A stretch of DNA of 64,000 bases from an uncultured Bacteroidales bacterium (GCA_900317055.1 ONFF01000025.1:1-64000); one strand, 5' to 3'; shown: positions 50,356 to 60,758, numbered from the stretch's first letter. The notes: generated by a model not told the origin, from the letters alone. Translations and numbers: made by a program.

Positions 50356-53192
50356 ACGAGTTTTCAGAAGACAAGACTTTAGAGATTTTAGGTGCAAGGG
50401 AAAACAACCTGAAAAACATCGACCTTTCCATTCCACGCAATGCCTTGGTGGTCGTCACCGGCATCAGCGGAAGTGGCAAGTCGTCGTTGGCCTTCGACAC
50501 CATCTATGCTGAGGGACAAAGGCGCTATATGGAGAGCTTCTCGGCCTATGCGCGACAGTTCATCGGCAACATGGAGCGCCCCGATGTCGACAAAATCACC
50601 GGATTGAGCCCTGTCATCAGCATCGAGCAGAAATCCGTGAACAAGAACCCTCGTTCTACAGTGGGCACCATCACAGAAATTTACGACTTTTTGCGTCTGC
50701 TGTATGCCCGTATTGGCGAGGCCTATTCCTACAACACGGGAGAAAAAATGGTGCGATACACCGAGGAGCAGATCACCGATTTGATTCTTAAAGAGTTTGA
50801 TGGCAAACGCATCAACATTTTGGCACCCACTGTACGCGGCAGAAAAGGCCATTACCGCGAACTGTTCGAACATATCCGCCAAGCAGGCTTCACCCGCGTG
50901 CGTGTCGACGGCGTGATGCACGAGATTGAGTTCGGCATGATGGTGGACCGCTACAAAACTCACGATATCGAAATCGTGGTCGACCGTATCGAAGTGCATG
51001 AGGACAGCCTCACGCGCATCAAGAAGTCGGTGCAGACAGCTTTCCGATACGGTAAAGGTCTACTTATGGTGCTTGACAACGACAGCCAACAGTTGCGCTA
51101 TTTCAGTCGACTGCTGATGTGCCCCGCCACAGGCCTCTCCTACGAAGACCCCGAGCCCAACACTTTCTCGTTCAACTCGCCCTATGGTGCCTGTCCCAAG
51201 TGCAATGGCCTTGGCGAAATCGCTGAGGTGGACAAGGAAAAGCTCATCCCCAACCCCAACTTGAGCCTTCGCAAAGGCGGTCTGGCTCCAGCTGGCGAGT
51301 ACAAAGCAGGAAGTTGGATCTTCAGACAGCTGGAAGCCATTGGACTAAAATACGGCTACACCCTCGACACGCCAATGAAAGACATCTCAGAGGAGGCCCT
51401 CGATGCCATCCTTTACGGCACCAATGAAACCTTCGAGGTGAAACGGGAGGCCCTCGGCATCACTTCGACCGTCAAAATCAATTTCGAGGGCATCATCAAC
51501 TTCATTGAGGACCAAAACAACGAAGAGGCCTCGGCAGCCATCGCACGCTGGGCAGGTTCGTTCATGAACCATGTGACTTGTCCAGTATGTGGAGGCACAA
51601 GGCTGAAGAAGGAATCGCAATGGTTCCGAATCGACGGGAAAAACATCGCTGAGGTGGCCAACATGGACACCCTAAGCCTAGGCAAGTGGATCGATGAGCT
51701 GCCTGGCAAACTCACTGAACGCCAAAATGATATTGCCAAAGAAATCCTGCGCGAAATCCACAAACGCGTGCATTTCCTCCTTGACATTGGCATCGACTAC
51801 CTCAACATGAATCGTCCAGCAGCATCTTTGTCAGGCGGAGAAGCGCAACGCATCCGACTGGCCACACAAATCGGCTCGCAACTGACGGGAGTACTGTACA
51901 TTCTGGATGAACCTAGCATCGGTTTGCACCAGCGCGACAACCAACGCCTTATCGAGTCGCTCAAGGAACTGCGTGACATCGGTAACTCAGTCATCGTGGT
52001 GGAGCACGACAAAGACACCATGCTCAATGCCGATTATCTGGTCGACATCGGTCCAGGTGCAGGAAGGCACGGCGGCGAAGTCGTCTTTGCCGGCACGCCT
52101 TCCGAGACCAAAACGGGACATTCCATCACCTGCGACTACCTCAACGGCATCCGCCAAATCGAAGTGCCGAAATCAAGGCGCAAACCTTTGGAGGACGACT
52201 TCCTCACCATCAAGGGCGCGAAAGGCCACAACCTGAAGAATGTGGACTTGAAATTGCCTCTCGGCGTGATGGTCTGCGTGACAGGCGTCAGCGGCTCTGG
52301 CAAGTCCACCTTAATTAATGAGACCCTCTCCCCCATCCTCAGCCAGAAGTTCTACCGCTCGGTGAAGGAACCTTTACCCTACGACAGCATCGAAGGTTTG
52401 GAGAAAATCGACAAGATCATCCAAATCGACCAGGCACCTATTGGGCGCACACCACGCTCAAATCCAGCGACTTATACCAAGGTCTTCGATGAAATCCGTA
52501 AACTTTATGGCGAGTTGCCCGAGTCGAAAATCCGAAACTACAAGGCTGGACGTTTCTCCTTCAATGTGAAAGGTGGTCGCTGCGAGGCATGCAAAGGCGC
52601 TGGCGTGCGTGTCATCGAAATGAACTTCCTGCCTGATGTGACGGTGCTATGCGAGGAATGTCAAGGCAAGCGCTACAACCGGGAGACCCTTGAGGTGCGC
52701 TACAAAGGAAAGTCGATCAACGATGTGCTCAACATGACCATCAACGAGGCGGTGGAGTTTTTCGAGAACATCCCAAGCATCATACAGAAAATCAGAACAT
52801 TGAAAGATGTCGGCTTGGGCTATTTGACCCTTGGTCAAGCCTCCACCACCATCTCAGGCGGCGAGGCTCAGCGTGTGAAACTGGCCACCGAACTCGCCAA
52901 GCGCGACACGGGTAAGACCCTCTATGTTTTGGATGAACCCACAACAGGTTTGCATTTCGAGGATATCAAGGTACTGATGAATGTATTGAACAAGCTCGTT
53001 GACAAGGGCAACACCGTCCTCATCATCGAGCACAACATGGACGTCATCAAGATGGCAGACTGGATCATCGACATGGGACCCGAGGGTGGCGAGCGTGGCG
53101 GACGCATCGTTTGCGAAGGAACGCCGGAGGAAATTTGTCAATGCGAAGAAAGCTACACGGCGAAGTATTTGAGTTTAGAGTTGAGAGTTTAG
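50352..53192 (+). CDS. uvrA: Excinuclease ABC subunit A
   Basis: A 946-residue nucleotide-excision-repair ATPase. Two ABC halves are visible: Walker A GISGSGKSS (38-46) and later GVSGSGKSTL, signatures SLSGGEAQRI and TISGGEAQRV, and Walker B ILDEPSIGL and LDEPTTGL. Zinc modules are present: CPKCNGLG, TCPVCGG, and GRCEACKGAGVR followed by CEECQG. It recognises damage with UvrB. Overlap with the transglycosylase gene suggests coupled translation. Confidence 0.97.
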   Translation: MNEFSEDKTLEILGARENNLKNIDLSIPRNALVVVTGISGSGKSSLAFDTIYAEGQRRYMESFSAYARQFIGNMERPDVDKITGLSPVISIEQKSVNKNPRSTVGTITEIYDFLRLLYARIGEAYSYNTGEKMVRYTEEQITDLILKEFDGKRINILAPTVRGRKGHYRELFEHIRQAGFTRVRVDGVMHEIEFGMMVDRYKTHDIEIVVDRIEVHEDSLTRIKKSVQTAFRYGKGLLMVLDNDSQQLRYFSRLLMCPATGLSYEDPEPNTFSFNSPYGACPKCNGLGEIAEVDKEKLIPNPNLSLRKGGLAPAGEYKAGSWIFRQLEAIGLKYGYTLDTPMKDISEEALDAILYGTNETFEVKREALGITSTVKINFEGIINFIEDQNNEEASAAIARWAGSFMNHVTCPVCGGTRLKKESQWFRIDGKNIAEVANMDTLSLGKWIDELPGKLTERQNDIAKEILREIHKRVHFLLDIGIDYLNMNRPAASLSGGEAQRIRLATQIGSQLTGVLYILDEPSIGLHQRDNQRLIESLKELRDIGNSVIVVEHDKDTMLNADYLVDIGPGAGRHGGEVVFAGTPSETKTGHSITCDYLNGIRQIEVPKSRRKPLEDDFLTIKGAKGHNLKNVDLKLPLGVMVCVTGVSGSGKSTLINETLSPILSQKFYRSVKEPLPYDSIEGLEKIDKIIQIDQAPIGRTPRSNPATYTKVFDEIRKLYGELPESKIRNYKAGRFSFNVKGGRCEACKGAGVRVIEMNFLPDVTVLCEECQGKRYNRETLEVRYKGKSINDVLNMTINEAVEFFENIPSIIQKIRTLKDVGLGYLTLGQASTTISGGEAQRVKLATELAKRDTGKTLYVLDEPTTGLHFEDIKVLMNVLNKLVDKGNTVLIIEHNMDVIKMADWIIDMGPEGGERGGRIVCEGTPEEICQCEESYTAKYLSLELRV

Positions 53193-53226
53193 AGTTTAGA
53201 GTTGTTGGAAGTCAACAAAAGGTGAT

Positions 53227-54192
53227 TTAACGCAACCAAAGTTCCTGCCCTTTGTGCAGTTTCTTGCCTTCCTTCAAGCCGTTCTTCCTCAAAATCTTCT
53301 CGGGCTTCACAGCGAAACGCAAAGCCACATCGCGAAGGGTCTCCCCTTCCTGAACTGTGTATTTCTTAGCCTTCCAGTTCTTGTTTCTCAGCTTTTCGAG
53401 ATATACCACATCACCACTGTGGAAGACCACCTCTTCGGGATGCTTCAGACAGTTGTATTGACAGAAACGCTTGAACTTAATCCCAAATGTTTTTGCCATA
53501 CTCTCCGGCGTCTCTCCTTCCTTAGCGTAAACAAAGCGCACACCGTTGTTCTCATAGATGAATCGACCCTCAGGAGTCATATCTGCCAAAGGAAATATGG
53601 ATTTGTCTTTGGGAGAAAAAGCTAACTCAAAATACTCATCAGCCTCGGGATCAATAGGTTCCACATCACTCTCCGCAAGCAAGCCGAGAGCAATTTGGTC
53701 GTATTGGGTCAGGTCGTAAAGCCTGATGCGGTCAATGAGCAATTGGGCATATTTCGGGTTGGTGGCATAGCCTGCCGCTTTCAATCCTTTCGCCCAGCCT
53801 TCATAGTCGGTGATATCAAGGTCGAACAATGCGGCATAACGACTACGGCCACATAAAAACTCGGAATGGTCGCGGAACGATTGCTCGACGTCATCATATT
53901 TTCGGAAACACTCGTTCTTCTCATCGTCATCCATGTAATAGGTGTCGCCTTCCCAACCTTTGTGGCACTTGATGCCAAAGTGGTTTTTAGCTTCCCGAGC
54001 CAAAGCGCTATTGCCCGCCCCCGATTCCAACAATCCCTGCGCCAAGGTAATCGATGCCGGAATCTTATGGGTCTTCATTTCCCGTATGGCAATGTCCTTA
54101 TAGGTCTGGATATATTCTTCGGGTGTAATACGCTGTGCTTGAACCAAAAAAGGAAGACAAGCCAATATGAAAATCAATTCTCTTTTCATCAT
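53227..54192 (-). CDS. Secreted glucosaminidase (GH73-like) with LysM repeats
   Basis: A 321-residue protein with signal peptide MMKRELIFILACLPFLVQAQ. The N-terminal domain (about 22-170) is a FlgJ/GH73-type N-acetylglucosaminidase, with LAQGLLESGAGNSALAREAKNHFGIK (catalytic glutamate in LLESG) and AGYATNPKYA. The C-terminal part has two LysM-like units, YAKEGETPESMAKTFGI and YTVQEGETLRDVALRFAV. It cuts peptidoglycan glycan chains. A second ATG (54189) is possible. It is 14 nt after the hypothetical gene at 54207. Confidence 0.87.
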   Translation of the reverse strand: MMKRELIFILACLPFLVQAQRITPEEYIQTYKDIAIREMKTHKIPASITLAQGLLESGAGNSALAREAKNHFGIKCHKGWEGDTYYMDDDEKNECFRKYDDVEQSFRDHSEFLCGRSRYAALFDLDITDYEGWAKGLKAAGYATNPKYAQLLIDRIRLYDLTQYDQIALGLLAESDVEPIDPEADEYFELAFSPKDKSIFPLADMTPEGRFIYENNGVRFVYAKEGETPESMAKTFGIKFKRFCQYNCLKHPEEVVFHSGDVVYLEKLRNKNWKAKKYTVQEGETLRDVALRFAVKPEKILRKNGLKEGKKLHKGQELWLR

Positions 54193-54206
54193 TCGCTTGG
54201 AATGGA

Positions 54207-55256
54207 TTATTTTCGATAAAGCAACTTGCCCTCTGCATTAAGTATGATTTCTCGAGTATCTTCGTAATATTTGGGTAATGGGCCCCATTCTCCCCTATAA
54301 CATTTTTGATTGCAGATTTTATAGAATCTCCCATCAGCACCATTATTACAAAACACCTTCTGACCATAATAAGTCGATATCAACAAATCCTCATCCACAT
54401 AAGGAATCGTCCGCTTTTTGTTTTTTTCTGAAATAAAGTAAGGACCTTCTATCCCTAAACAATAACTCAATTCATTGTTAATTGTCACTTTATACAAGAC
54501 ATCAGGATTACTATCTGTATTGACTTTATCCAATCTTTTCAACAATGAAAGGACAAACTCCTCAAGTTCAGAAATAGGAATGTTATCCATACAGATGCGT
54601 CGTGCTATCATTCCTTCCAAAGTGAAAGCAATATCATCATTTATGCGCCCGTCAACAGATAGATGTGTGCCGTACTTATCCTCAACGCATGAATACAAAT
54701 GCTTTTTACATGTTTTTATGGTCTTTTGCACACTTTTCAACTCAGTAACCACTTTTGTCTTAAAGTCCTTTGGGAAATAGCTACAATAATCGACCACCAT
54801 GTCACCCAATACTTGAAATCCATATTCACGGACAGCTTTTACCTTGATTAAGTTACGGAAATAACGACTATAGAACAAGCCATATAATCTATAATAAGAA
54901 GGGTACCCATCATACAATCCGTACGCGTCTTCATTCATCAACCCGCTCAATTCGTTTTCGTGTTTTTGAATATCAAATGACTTTAGAATACCAGCCGACA
55001 TAATCTGGCTACGATATTTATTGATGATTTTCATTTCCTGAGAACAATATTCAACACTTGGATATTGGGGGGTCAAACAAATTGAATCACCATCCCTTAA
55101 TAGGACGCTCTTGAAAAAAAGAGCTGAAGGATTCGAAGAATTCATTTGAGTTGAAGGCTTCGATGGAGTTACTGGAGTTAATGCAGGTGTGAGTTGAGAG
55201 TAAACATTTACCACCATAAACATTGAAAGAAATACCAATAATAACTTGTACCTCAT
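54207..55256 (-). CDS. Hypothetical secreted protein (349 aa)
   Basis: A 349-residue protein starting MRYKLLLVFLSMFMVVNVYS, a signal peptide. I recognise no family. It has several Tyr/Lys-rich segments, scattered cysteines, and an AT-rich codon bias that sets it apart from its neighbours. It precedes the glucosaminidase gene by 14 nt, so the two may share a transcript from a TATTTTTG box at 55284-55291, about 27 nt upstream. It could be a cell-wall or surface protein; this is inference from location. Confidence 0.65.
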   Translation of the reverse strand: MRYKLLLVFLSMFMVVNVYSQLTPALTPVTPSKPSTQMNSSNPSALFFKSVLLRDGDSICLTPQYPSVEYCSQEMKIINKYRSQIMSAGILKSFDIQKHENELSGLMNEDAYGLYDGYPSYYRLYGLFYSRYFRNLIKVKAVREYGFQVLGDMVVDYCSYFPKDFKTKVVTELKSVQKTIKTCKKHLYSCVEDKYGTHLSVDGRINDDIAFTLEGMIARRICMDNIPISELEEFVLSLLKRLDKVNTDSNPDVLYKVTINNELSYCLGIEGPYFISEKNKKRTIPYVDEDLLISTYYGQKVFCNNGADGRFYKICNQKCYRGEWGPLPKYYEDTREIILNAEGKLLYRK

Positions 55257-55411
55257 AGTTCCATTTTTTTGTTTTATGAACTGCAAAAATAATAAATTAT
55301 TGAAACATTGAACCTATAGTTTTTTTTGATTAGGTAGATACTATCGTGTGCTGTATTGTGTTTTTTTATCTTATTCCACAAAAACATTGCCGAACCAAAG
55401 CGTTTTTTCCG

Positions 55412-55419
55412 TATTTTTG
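55412..55419 (+). promoter_or_regulatory. -7 box of rsmG
   Basis: TATTTTTG 18 nt before the rsmG ATG, divergent from the -7 box of the hypothetical gene at 55284-55291. Confidence 0.6.
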
Positions 55420-55437
55420 ACCCCAATTTTAGAAACT

Positions 55438-56064
55438 ATGGATACAACCAGCCTATTCAAGTATTTCCCTGAGCTGAACGACAAGCAGAAAGAGCAGTAT
55501 AACCAACTGAAAGACTTATATTTGGACTGGAATAGCAAGATCAATGTCATATCACGCAAGGACATGGAGCATTTCTATGAGCACCATGTGTTGCACTCAT
55601 TGGCCATCGCCAAATACTATGAGCTGTTGCCTGGCATGAAAGTCATGGACTTGGGCACAGGCGGTGGTTTTCCGGGGATTCCTTTGGCCATCATGTTTCC
55701 ACAGACCCAATTCTACCTCATTGACGGCACTGGCAAGAAAATCAAGGTGGTGAACGCTGTTAAAGATGCCATCGGACTTGAGAATGTAGTGGCCGAACAA
55801 AAACGAGCAGAGGAAGTGAAGGAAAAATTTGATGTAATTACTGGTCGTGCTGTGATGACCTTGCCAGAGATTGCTAACCTTGCTGGCAACAAACTGAGAA
55901 TCAGGGGCGACATGGAAGCTGGTGGCATCCTTTACCTGAAAGGTGGCGACTTAACAGAAGAGTTCAAGGCACTTGGCCGTTATTGGAAGTACAAAAAAGC
56001 CATTATCAGCAAATGGTTTAAGGAGGATTATTTTGTGGAGAAGTATGTGGTGCATTTATATTAA
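55438..56064 (+). CDS. rsmG: 16S rRNA (guanine-N7)-methyltransferase RsmG
   Basis: A 208-residue SAM methyltransferase (GidB family) modifying G527 of 16S rRNA. Motifs: HVLHSLAIAKY, the SAM loop VMDLGTGGGFPGIPLAIMFP, DGTGKKI, and ITGRAVMTLPEI. The frame is open further upstream, but MDTTSLFKYFPEL at 55438 is the natural start and lies just after the -7 box. Confidence 0.95.
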   Translation: MDTTSLFKYFPELNDKQKEQYNQLKDLYLDWNSKINVISRKDMEHFYEHHVLHSLAIAKYYELLPGMKVMDLGTGGGFPGIPLAIMFPQTQFYLIDGTGKKIKVVNAVKDAIGLENVVAEQKRAEEVKEKFDVITGRAVMTLPEIANLAGNKLRIRGDMEAGGILYLKGGDLTEEFKALGRYWKYKKAIISKWFKEDYFVEKYVVHLY

Positions 56065-56071
56065 AAGTTAA

Positions 56072-56132
56072 GGCCCCTGAGCTCGTCGAAGGGCCAACTT
56101 GTATTGACGGTGCTTCAACAGGCTCAGCAACC
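56072..56132. repeat. Second copy of the CTGAGCCTGTCGAAGG repeat pair
   Basis: An arm with CCCTGAGCTCGTCGAAGGG (56072-56095) and GGTGCTTCAACAGGCTCAGCAACC (56109-56132): the same two arms as at 49259-49325 in reverse order. It lies just after rsmG. Confidence 0.75.
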
Positions 56133-56171
56133 TGCTTCAACTGAACAACTGAACAACTAATAACTATAAAA

Positions 56172-58973
56172 ATGAAAAAACTTACACTAACCCTTTTGGC
56201 AATGCTTGCCCTCAGTGCGACAATGTTCGCCCAGCAAGCCATGCCCGTGCCCTTCGACCAAAACATCAGAAGAGGCAAATTGGAGAACGGATTGACTTAC
56301 TACATTCGTCACAACGAGAAACCTGCCCAGCGCGCCAACTTCTACATCGCGCAAAAGGTCGGTTCCATCCTTGAAGAAGACGATCAGCAGGGTTTGGCCC
56401 ACTTCCTCGAGCACATGGCCTTTAACGGCACGAAGAACTTCCCCGGCAAGAATCTGCTCAACTACATGGAGCACAACGGCGTGAAGTTTGGTGAGAATGT
56501 CAACGCCTGGACCAGCATCGAGCAAACTGTCTACATGCTGACCAATGTGCCCACCACCAACATGAACCTCGTCGACTCGTGCATTCTCATCCTCCACGAC
56601 TGGTCGAGTTTCATCTCCTTGGAAGGCCCCGAAATCGACAAGGAACGTGGTGTCATCCTTGAGGAAAAACGCACCCGCAACGATGCCCAGCAGCGCATGT
56701 GGGAAAAGATGCTGCCTGAGATTTATCCCAACAGCCCCTACGGCCACCGTATGCCTATCGGAACCGAGGAAGTCATCACCGGCTTCGACCATGAGGCATT
56801 GCGTGCCTATTACCACAAATGGTATCGCCCCGACTTGCAAGGCATCATCATCATCGGCGATGTCGACGTGAACGAGGTGGAGAGCCATCTGAAGACCATC
56901 TTCGAGGACATCCCTGCTCCCGTCAACCCCGCTGAACGCACCCGCTTTGAGGTGGCCGACAACAAGGAACCCATCGTGAGCATCTGCACCGACCGCGAAG
57001 AGACCAACTACAACATTTCGTTATACTACAAGCACGATGTCGTACCGAACGAGGAGAAAGGCGATATCCAATACTGGCTGAAGGGCTACATTGACCAGCT
57101 CGTCGCCACCATGTACAACAACCGCATGGAAGAACTCACTCAGAAAGCCAACCCGCCCTTCATATTCGGCTATGGCTATTACGGCTCTTTCTTTGTCAGT
57201 GACACCAAAGATGCATGGACGACCCTGGCCTATGCCAAAGATGAGAACGGCATTGACGAGGCTCTGAGCGCACTTGTGGCCGAGAACAAACGCATGCAAC
57301 AATACGGCTTCACCGCTTCAGAATTTGAACGCGCCAAAGCCGACCTCATGAAACGCATCGAAAACCAATATGACGAGCGCGACAAGCAAGAGACTGCCCG
57401 CTACCTCAACCCCATCCTCGCCCACTTCCTCACCAACGAGCCGCTGATGGGCATCGAGAACGAGTATATGCTGCTCAGCCAAATCCTTCCTGCCTTGCCT
57501 GTTGAGGCTATCAACCAATATGTTCCAGAACTCATCCGTGAGGACAACATCGTCATCACGCTGACCGGTCCCGAGAAAGAAGGCGTGAAGTTGCCCACCA
57601 AGGAAGAGCTTGTCAACCTGCTCAACAAAGCCAAGGAAGTTGAAGTGGAACCCTATGTGGAGACCGTCAGCAACGAGCCTTTGATTGCCACGCTGCCTGT
57701 GAAAGGCTCCATCGAGAGCAGAAAACACGATGACACCTTTGATGCTACTGTGCTCACCCTGAAGAACGGCGTGAAGGTCATCTATAAGCCCACCACTTTC
57801 AAAGATGATGAAATCCTGATGAATGCCTACAGCTTTGGAGGCTATTCCGCCATGGACCAAAGCGACCCCTTCACCTTGCAGGAAATCAATTCCTTAGCTA
57901 CTCTCGGCGGCGTTGGCAACTTCAGCGCCATCGACCTGCCTAAGGTACTGGCTGGCAAGAGAGCCAGTGTTACCCCCAACATCAGCACCTTCACTGAAGG
58001 CATGAGTGGCAACTGCTCTGCCCGTGATCTTGAAACCATGCTTCAACTCACCTATCTATATTTCACATCACCCCGTAGCGACGAAGAAGCTTTCCAATCC
58101 TACATCACCCGCACCAAGGCCATGGTCGCCAACATCGAGTCCGACCCGAACACCGCCTTCCGCGACAACCTCATGTTAGCTATGTACGACAATCACCCGC
58201 TTATCAAGCGCATGAGAGCTGAAGACTACGACAAAGTTGACTATGCCAAGGCACTTAAGCTTTATGCCGACCGCTTTAAAGATGCCAACAACTTCGTGTT
58301 CACCTTCGTGGGCAACATCGACCCCGAGACCTTCGAGCCCATGATTGAGCAATATATCGGTTCCTTGAAGACCAAGAAAAACAACGAGACTTGGACCGCC
58401 AACGCTCCCTTCATCACCGATAAGGATGTCAACAGCCACTACACCAAGGCCATGGAGAACCCCAAGGTCACTTGCTACATGATCTACAATGGAGACATGG
58501 AATACACCCTGGAGAACCAACTGAAGATGAGAGTGTTGGGTGATGTTATGGACATTGTCTACACCGAGAAAATCCGTGAAGACGAAGGTGGCACCTATGG
58601 CGTGGGCGTGCAAGGCAGCCTCAGCCTCCGTCCAAAACCTAGCTTCATGTTCTTCATCGGCTTCGACACCAACAAAGAGATGTATGAAAAGTTGATGGGC
58701 GTTGCCATTGCCGAATTACAAAATGTGGCCAACCAAGGCCCGCGCCCCGAAGACCTGAAGAAGGTGAAGGAGTTCCTTGTCAAGAAGCATGCTGAAGACC
58801 TGGAGAGCAACCGTTACTGGATGGGCTGCATCCAAACCATGGATCGTGATAAATACAACCCAATGGCCAACTACGAGCAGATTGTCAATGGTATCACCGC
58901 TGACGATGTCGCCAACATGGCAAAGGCCGTGCTGAAAGGCTATAAGAAAGAAGTGGTGCAAATACCAGAATAA
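56172..58973 (+). CDS. Secreted M16 zinc peptidase (PqqL-like)
   Basis: A 933-residue protein with signal peptide MKKLTLTLLAMLALSATMFA. The inverted zinc motif is HFLEH (H77, E80, H81), with the distal glutamate in GVILEEKRTR. The C-terminal half is a second, inactive M16 domain, as expected for the two-half family. Such periplasmic peptidases degrade peptides or process partners. It is followed by a repeat spacer and then an MFS gene. Confidence 0.93.
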   Translation: MKKLTLTLLAMLALSATMFAQQAMPVPFDQNIRRGKLENGLTYYIRHNEKPAQRANFYIAQKVGSILEEDDQQGLAHFLEHMAFNGTKNFPGKNLLNYMEHNGVKFGENVNAWTSIEQTVYMLTNVPTTNMNLVDSCILILHDWSSFISLEGPEIDKERGVILEEKRTRNDAQQRMWEKMLPEIYPNSPYGHRMPIGTEEVITGFDHEALRAYYHKWYRPDLQGIIIIGDVDVNEVESHLKTIFEDIPAPVNPAERTRFEVADNKEPIVSICTDREETNYNISLYYKHDVVPNEEKGDIQYWLKGYIDQLVATMYNNRMEELTQKANPPFIFGYGYYGSFFVSDTKDAWTTLAYAKDENGIDEALSALVAENKRMQQYGFTASEFERAKADLMKRIENQYDERDKQETARYLNPILAHFLTNEPLMGIENEYMLLSQILPALPVEAINQYVPELIREDNIVITLTGPEKEGVKLPTKEELVNLLNKAKEVEVEPYVETVSNEPLIATLPVKGSIESRKHDDTFDATVLTLKNGVKVIYKPTTFKDDEILMNAYSFGGYSAMDQSDPFTLQEINSLATLGGVGNFSAIDLPKVLAGKRASVTPNISTFTEGMSGNCSARDLETMLQLTYLYFTSPRSDEEAFQSYITRTKAMVANIESDPNTAFRDNLMLAMYDNHPLIKRMRAEDYDKVDYAKALKLYADRFKDANNFVFTFVGNIDPETFEPMIEQYIGSLKTKKNNETWTANAPFITDKDVNSHYTKAMENPKVTCYMIYNGDMEYTLENQLKMRVLGDVMDIVYTEKIREDEGGTYGVGVQGSLSLRPKPSFMFFIGFDTNKEMYEKLMGVAIAELQNVANQGPRPEDLKKVKEFLVKKHAEDLESNRYWMGCIQTMDRDKYNPMANYEQIVNGITADDVANMAKAVLKGYKKEVVQIPE

Positions 58974-58976
58974 TTT

Positions 58977-59077
58977 GCTACTGGCTTTTAGCTTCTGGCT
59001 ACTGGCAGCTTGATGTAAAGGTAAAATTTACAGTTTATAACAAGCAGCCAAAAGCCAATAGCCAGAGGCCAGAAGCC
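58977..59077. repeat. Imperfect fold-back spacer
   Basis: GCTACTGGCTTTTAGCTTCTGG (58977-58998) and the TGGC-rich sequence after it are largely complementary to GCCAAAAGCC...GCCAGAAGCC (59047-59077). No gene; likely a TGGCTT-type interspersed repeat. Confidence 0.55.
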
Positions 59078-59114
59078 ATAAAACTGAAATCTTAAATCTT
59101 AAAATCAAACAAAT

Positions 59115-60734
59115 ATGACAGAAAAACTCACATTGAGAGACAACCCCACCATGAGGTGGGTTGCCTTGCTGCTGTTGGCTTTGGCCATGTTTTGCAGCTA
59201 CATTTTCATGGACATTTTGTCCCCCATCAAGGATTTGATGCAGACCGAGCGCGGTTGGGACAGTGCATCGTTCGGCCGTATGCAAGGTGCAGAAGTGTTC
59301 CTTAACGTCTATGTGTTCTTCCTCATCATTGCCGGTATTATCCTTGACAAGATGGGCGTTCGCTTTACGGCAGTACTTTCAGGTGCCGTGATGCTTGTCG
59401 GTGGACTGATTAAGTTCTATGCGTGCAGTGAGAACTTCATTGGCACAAGCATGGAGACTTGGTTCAACACACACCTCAACTGGAATGTCAACATTCCGTT
59501 CATTGGCGACATTCTGCCTTTTGCTGACGGAATGCCCGGCTCAGCCAAACTGGCCGCCATCGGATTCATGATCTTTGGTAGCGGCTGCGAAATGGCCGGT
59601 ATCACCGTAAGCCGTGGTATTGTGAAATGGTTCAAGGGTCGTGAGACCGCCTTGGCCATGGGTTCGGAGATGGCTCTTGCCCGTCTCGGTGTGGCCACCT
59701 GCATGATTTTCTCGCCCTATTTTGCCCGTCTCGGCGGCACTATCAATGTGAGCCGTTCCGTTGCTTTCGGCGTGGTGCTCCTCTGCATCGCCTTGATCAT
59801 GTTCATCGTCTACTTCTTCATGGACAAGAAACTCGACAGTCAGACTGGTGAAGCCGAAGAGAAAGACGACCCGTTCAAGATTTCCGACATAGGCAAGATC
59901 CTGTCGAGCCTTGGTTTCTGGCTGGTCGCCCTGCTTTGCGTGCTGTATTACAGTGCCATCTTCCCGTTCCAGAAGTATGCCGTTAACATGCTGCAGTGCA
60001 ACCTGACCTTGACCTTGCCTGCCGAAGGTTCCTTCTGGGCAGGAGACTCCGTCACCATCGTGCAATATGTCATCATGCTTTTGGTTGCCATTTGCTCCTT
60101 CGCCAGCAACTTCTCGAAGAAGAAGGGTATGAAGATTGGTTTGATGCTTGTTGCCATTGTTGCCCTTGTGGTTTACTGCTACATGGGTTACATGCGCGGC
60201 ACCGCCGAGACCATCTTCGCCGTGTTCCCGCTGCTGGCTGTGGCTATCACTCCTATCCTCGGTAGCTATGTCGACCACAAGGGCAAGGCCGCCACGATGC
60301 TTATGCTCGGCTCCTTGCTGCTTGTCGTATGCCACCTCACCTTCGCCTTCGTTTTGCCTGGTGTTTCAGCCAGTTCATCTGTTGGCGGTGTCATCGTGGC
60401 TTATGTGACCATCCTGGTGCTCGGTGCCTCGTTCTCGTTGGTGCCTGCCGCTTTGTGGCCAAGCGTGCCGAAGCTGGTGGATGAAAAGATCATCGGTTCG
60501 GCCTACGCTCTGATTTTCTGGATCCAGAATATCGGCCTCGGCCTCTTCCCGACCCTTATCGGCAACGTGCTGCAAAAGACCAACCCCGAAGGCACTGCTG
60601 CCCACGAACTGAACTACACTTGGGCACTCGTCATGTTGGCCGCCCTTGGTATCGCAGCCCTGCTCATCTCGGTCTACCTCAAGGCCGTCGACAAGAAGAA
60701 ACACTTCGGTTTGGAAGAACCCAATATTAAATAA
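59115..60734 (+). CDS. Major facilitator superfamily transporter
   Basis: A 539-residue, twelve-helix-type transporter. It begins MTEKLTLRDNPTMRW, with first helix VALLLLALAMFCSYIF, and has an MFS-like loop (SRGIVKWFKGRETALAMGSEMALARLG). There is a charged central loop (KLDSQTGEAEEKDDPFK) and a second-half loop (SNFSKKKGMKI). The substrate is unknown; overall shape is similar to nitrate/nitrite or organic-anion porters. No regulator or enzyme is adjacent to suggest a cargo. Confidence 0.85.
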   Translation: MTEKLTLRDNPTMRWVALLLLALAMFCSYIFMDILSPIKDLMQTERGWDSASFGRMQGAEVFLNVYVFFLIIAGIILDKMGVRFTAVLSGAVMLVGGLIKFYACSENFIGTSMETWFNTHLNWNVNIPFIGDILPFADGMPGSAKLAAIGFMIFGSGCEMAGITVSRGIVKWFKGRETALAMGSEMALARLGVATCMIFSPYFARLGGTINVSRSVAFGVVLLCIALIMFIVYFFMDKKLDSQTGEAEEKDDPFKISDIGKILSSLGFWLVALLCVLYYSAIFPFQKYAVNMLQCNLTLTLPAEGSFWAGDSVTIVQYVIMLLVAICSFASNFSKKKGMKIGLMLVAIVALVVYCYMGYMRGTAETIFAVFPLLAVAITPILGSYVDHKGKAATMLMLGSLLLVVCHLTFAFVLPGVSASSSVGGVIVAYVTILVLGASFSLVPAALWPSVPKLVDEKIIGSAYALIFWIQNIGLGLFPTLIGNVLQKTNPEGTAAHELNYTWALVMLAALGIAALLISVYLKAVDKKKHFGLEEPNIK

Positions 60735-60758
60735 ACCAGGAACCTGGTTGAATAATCT

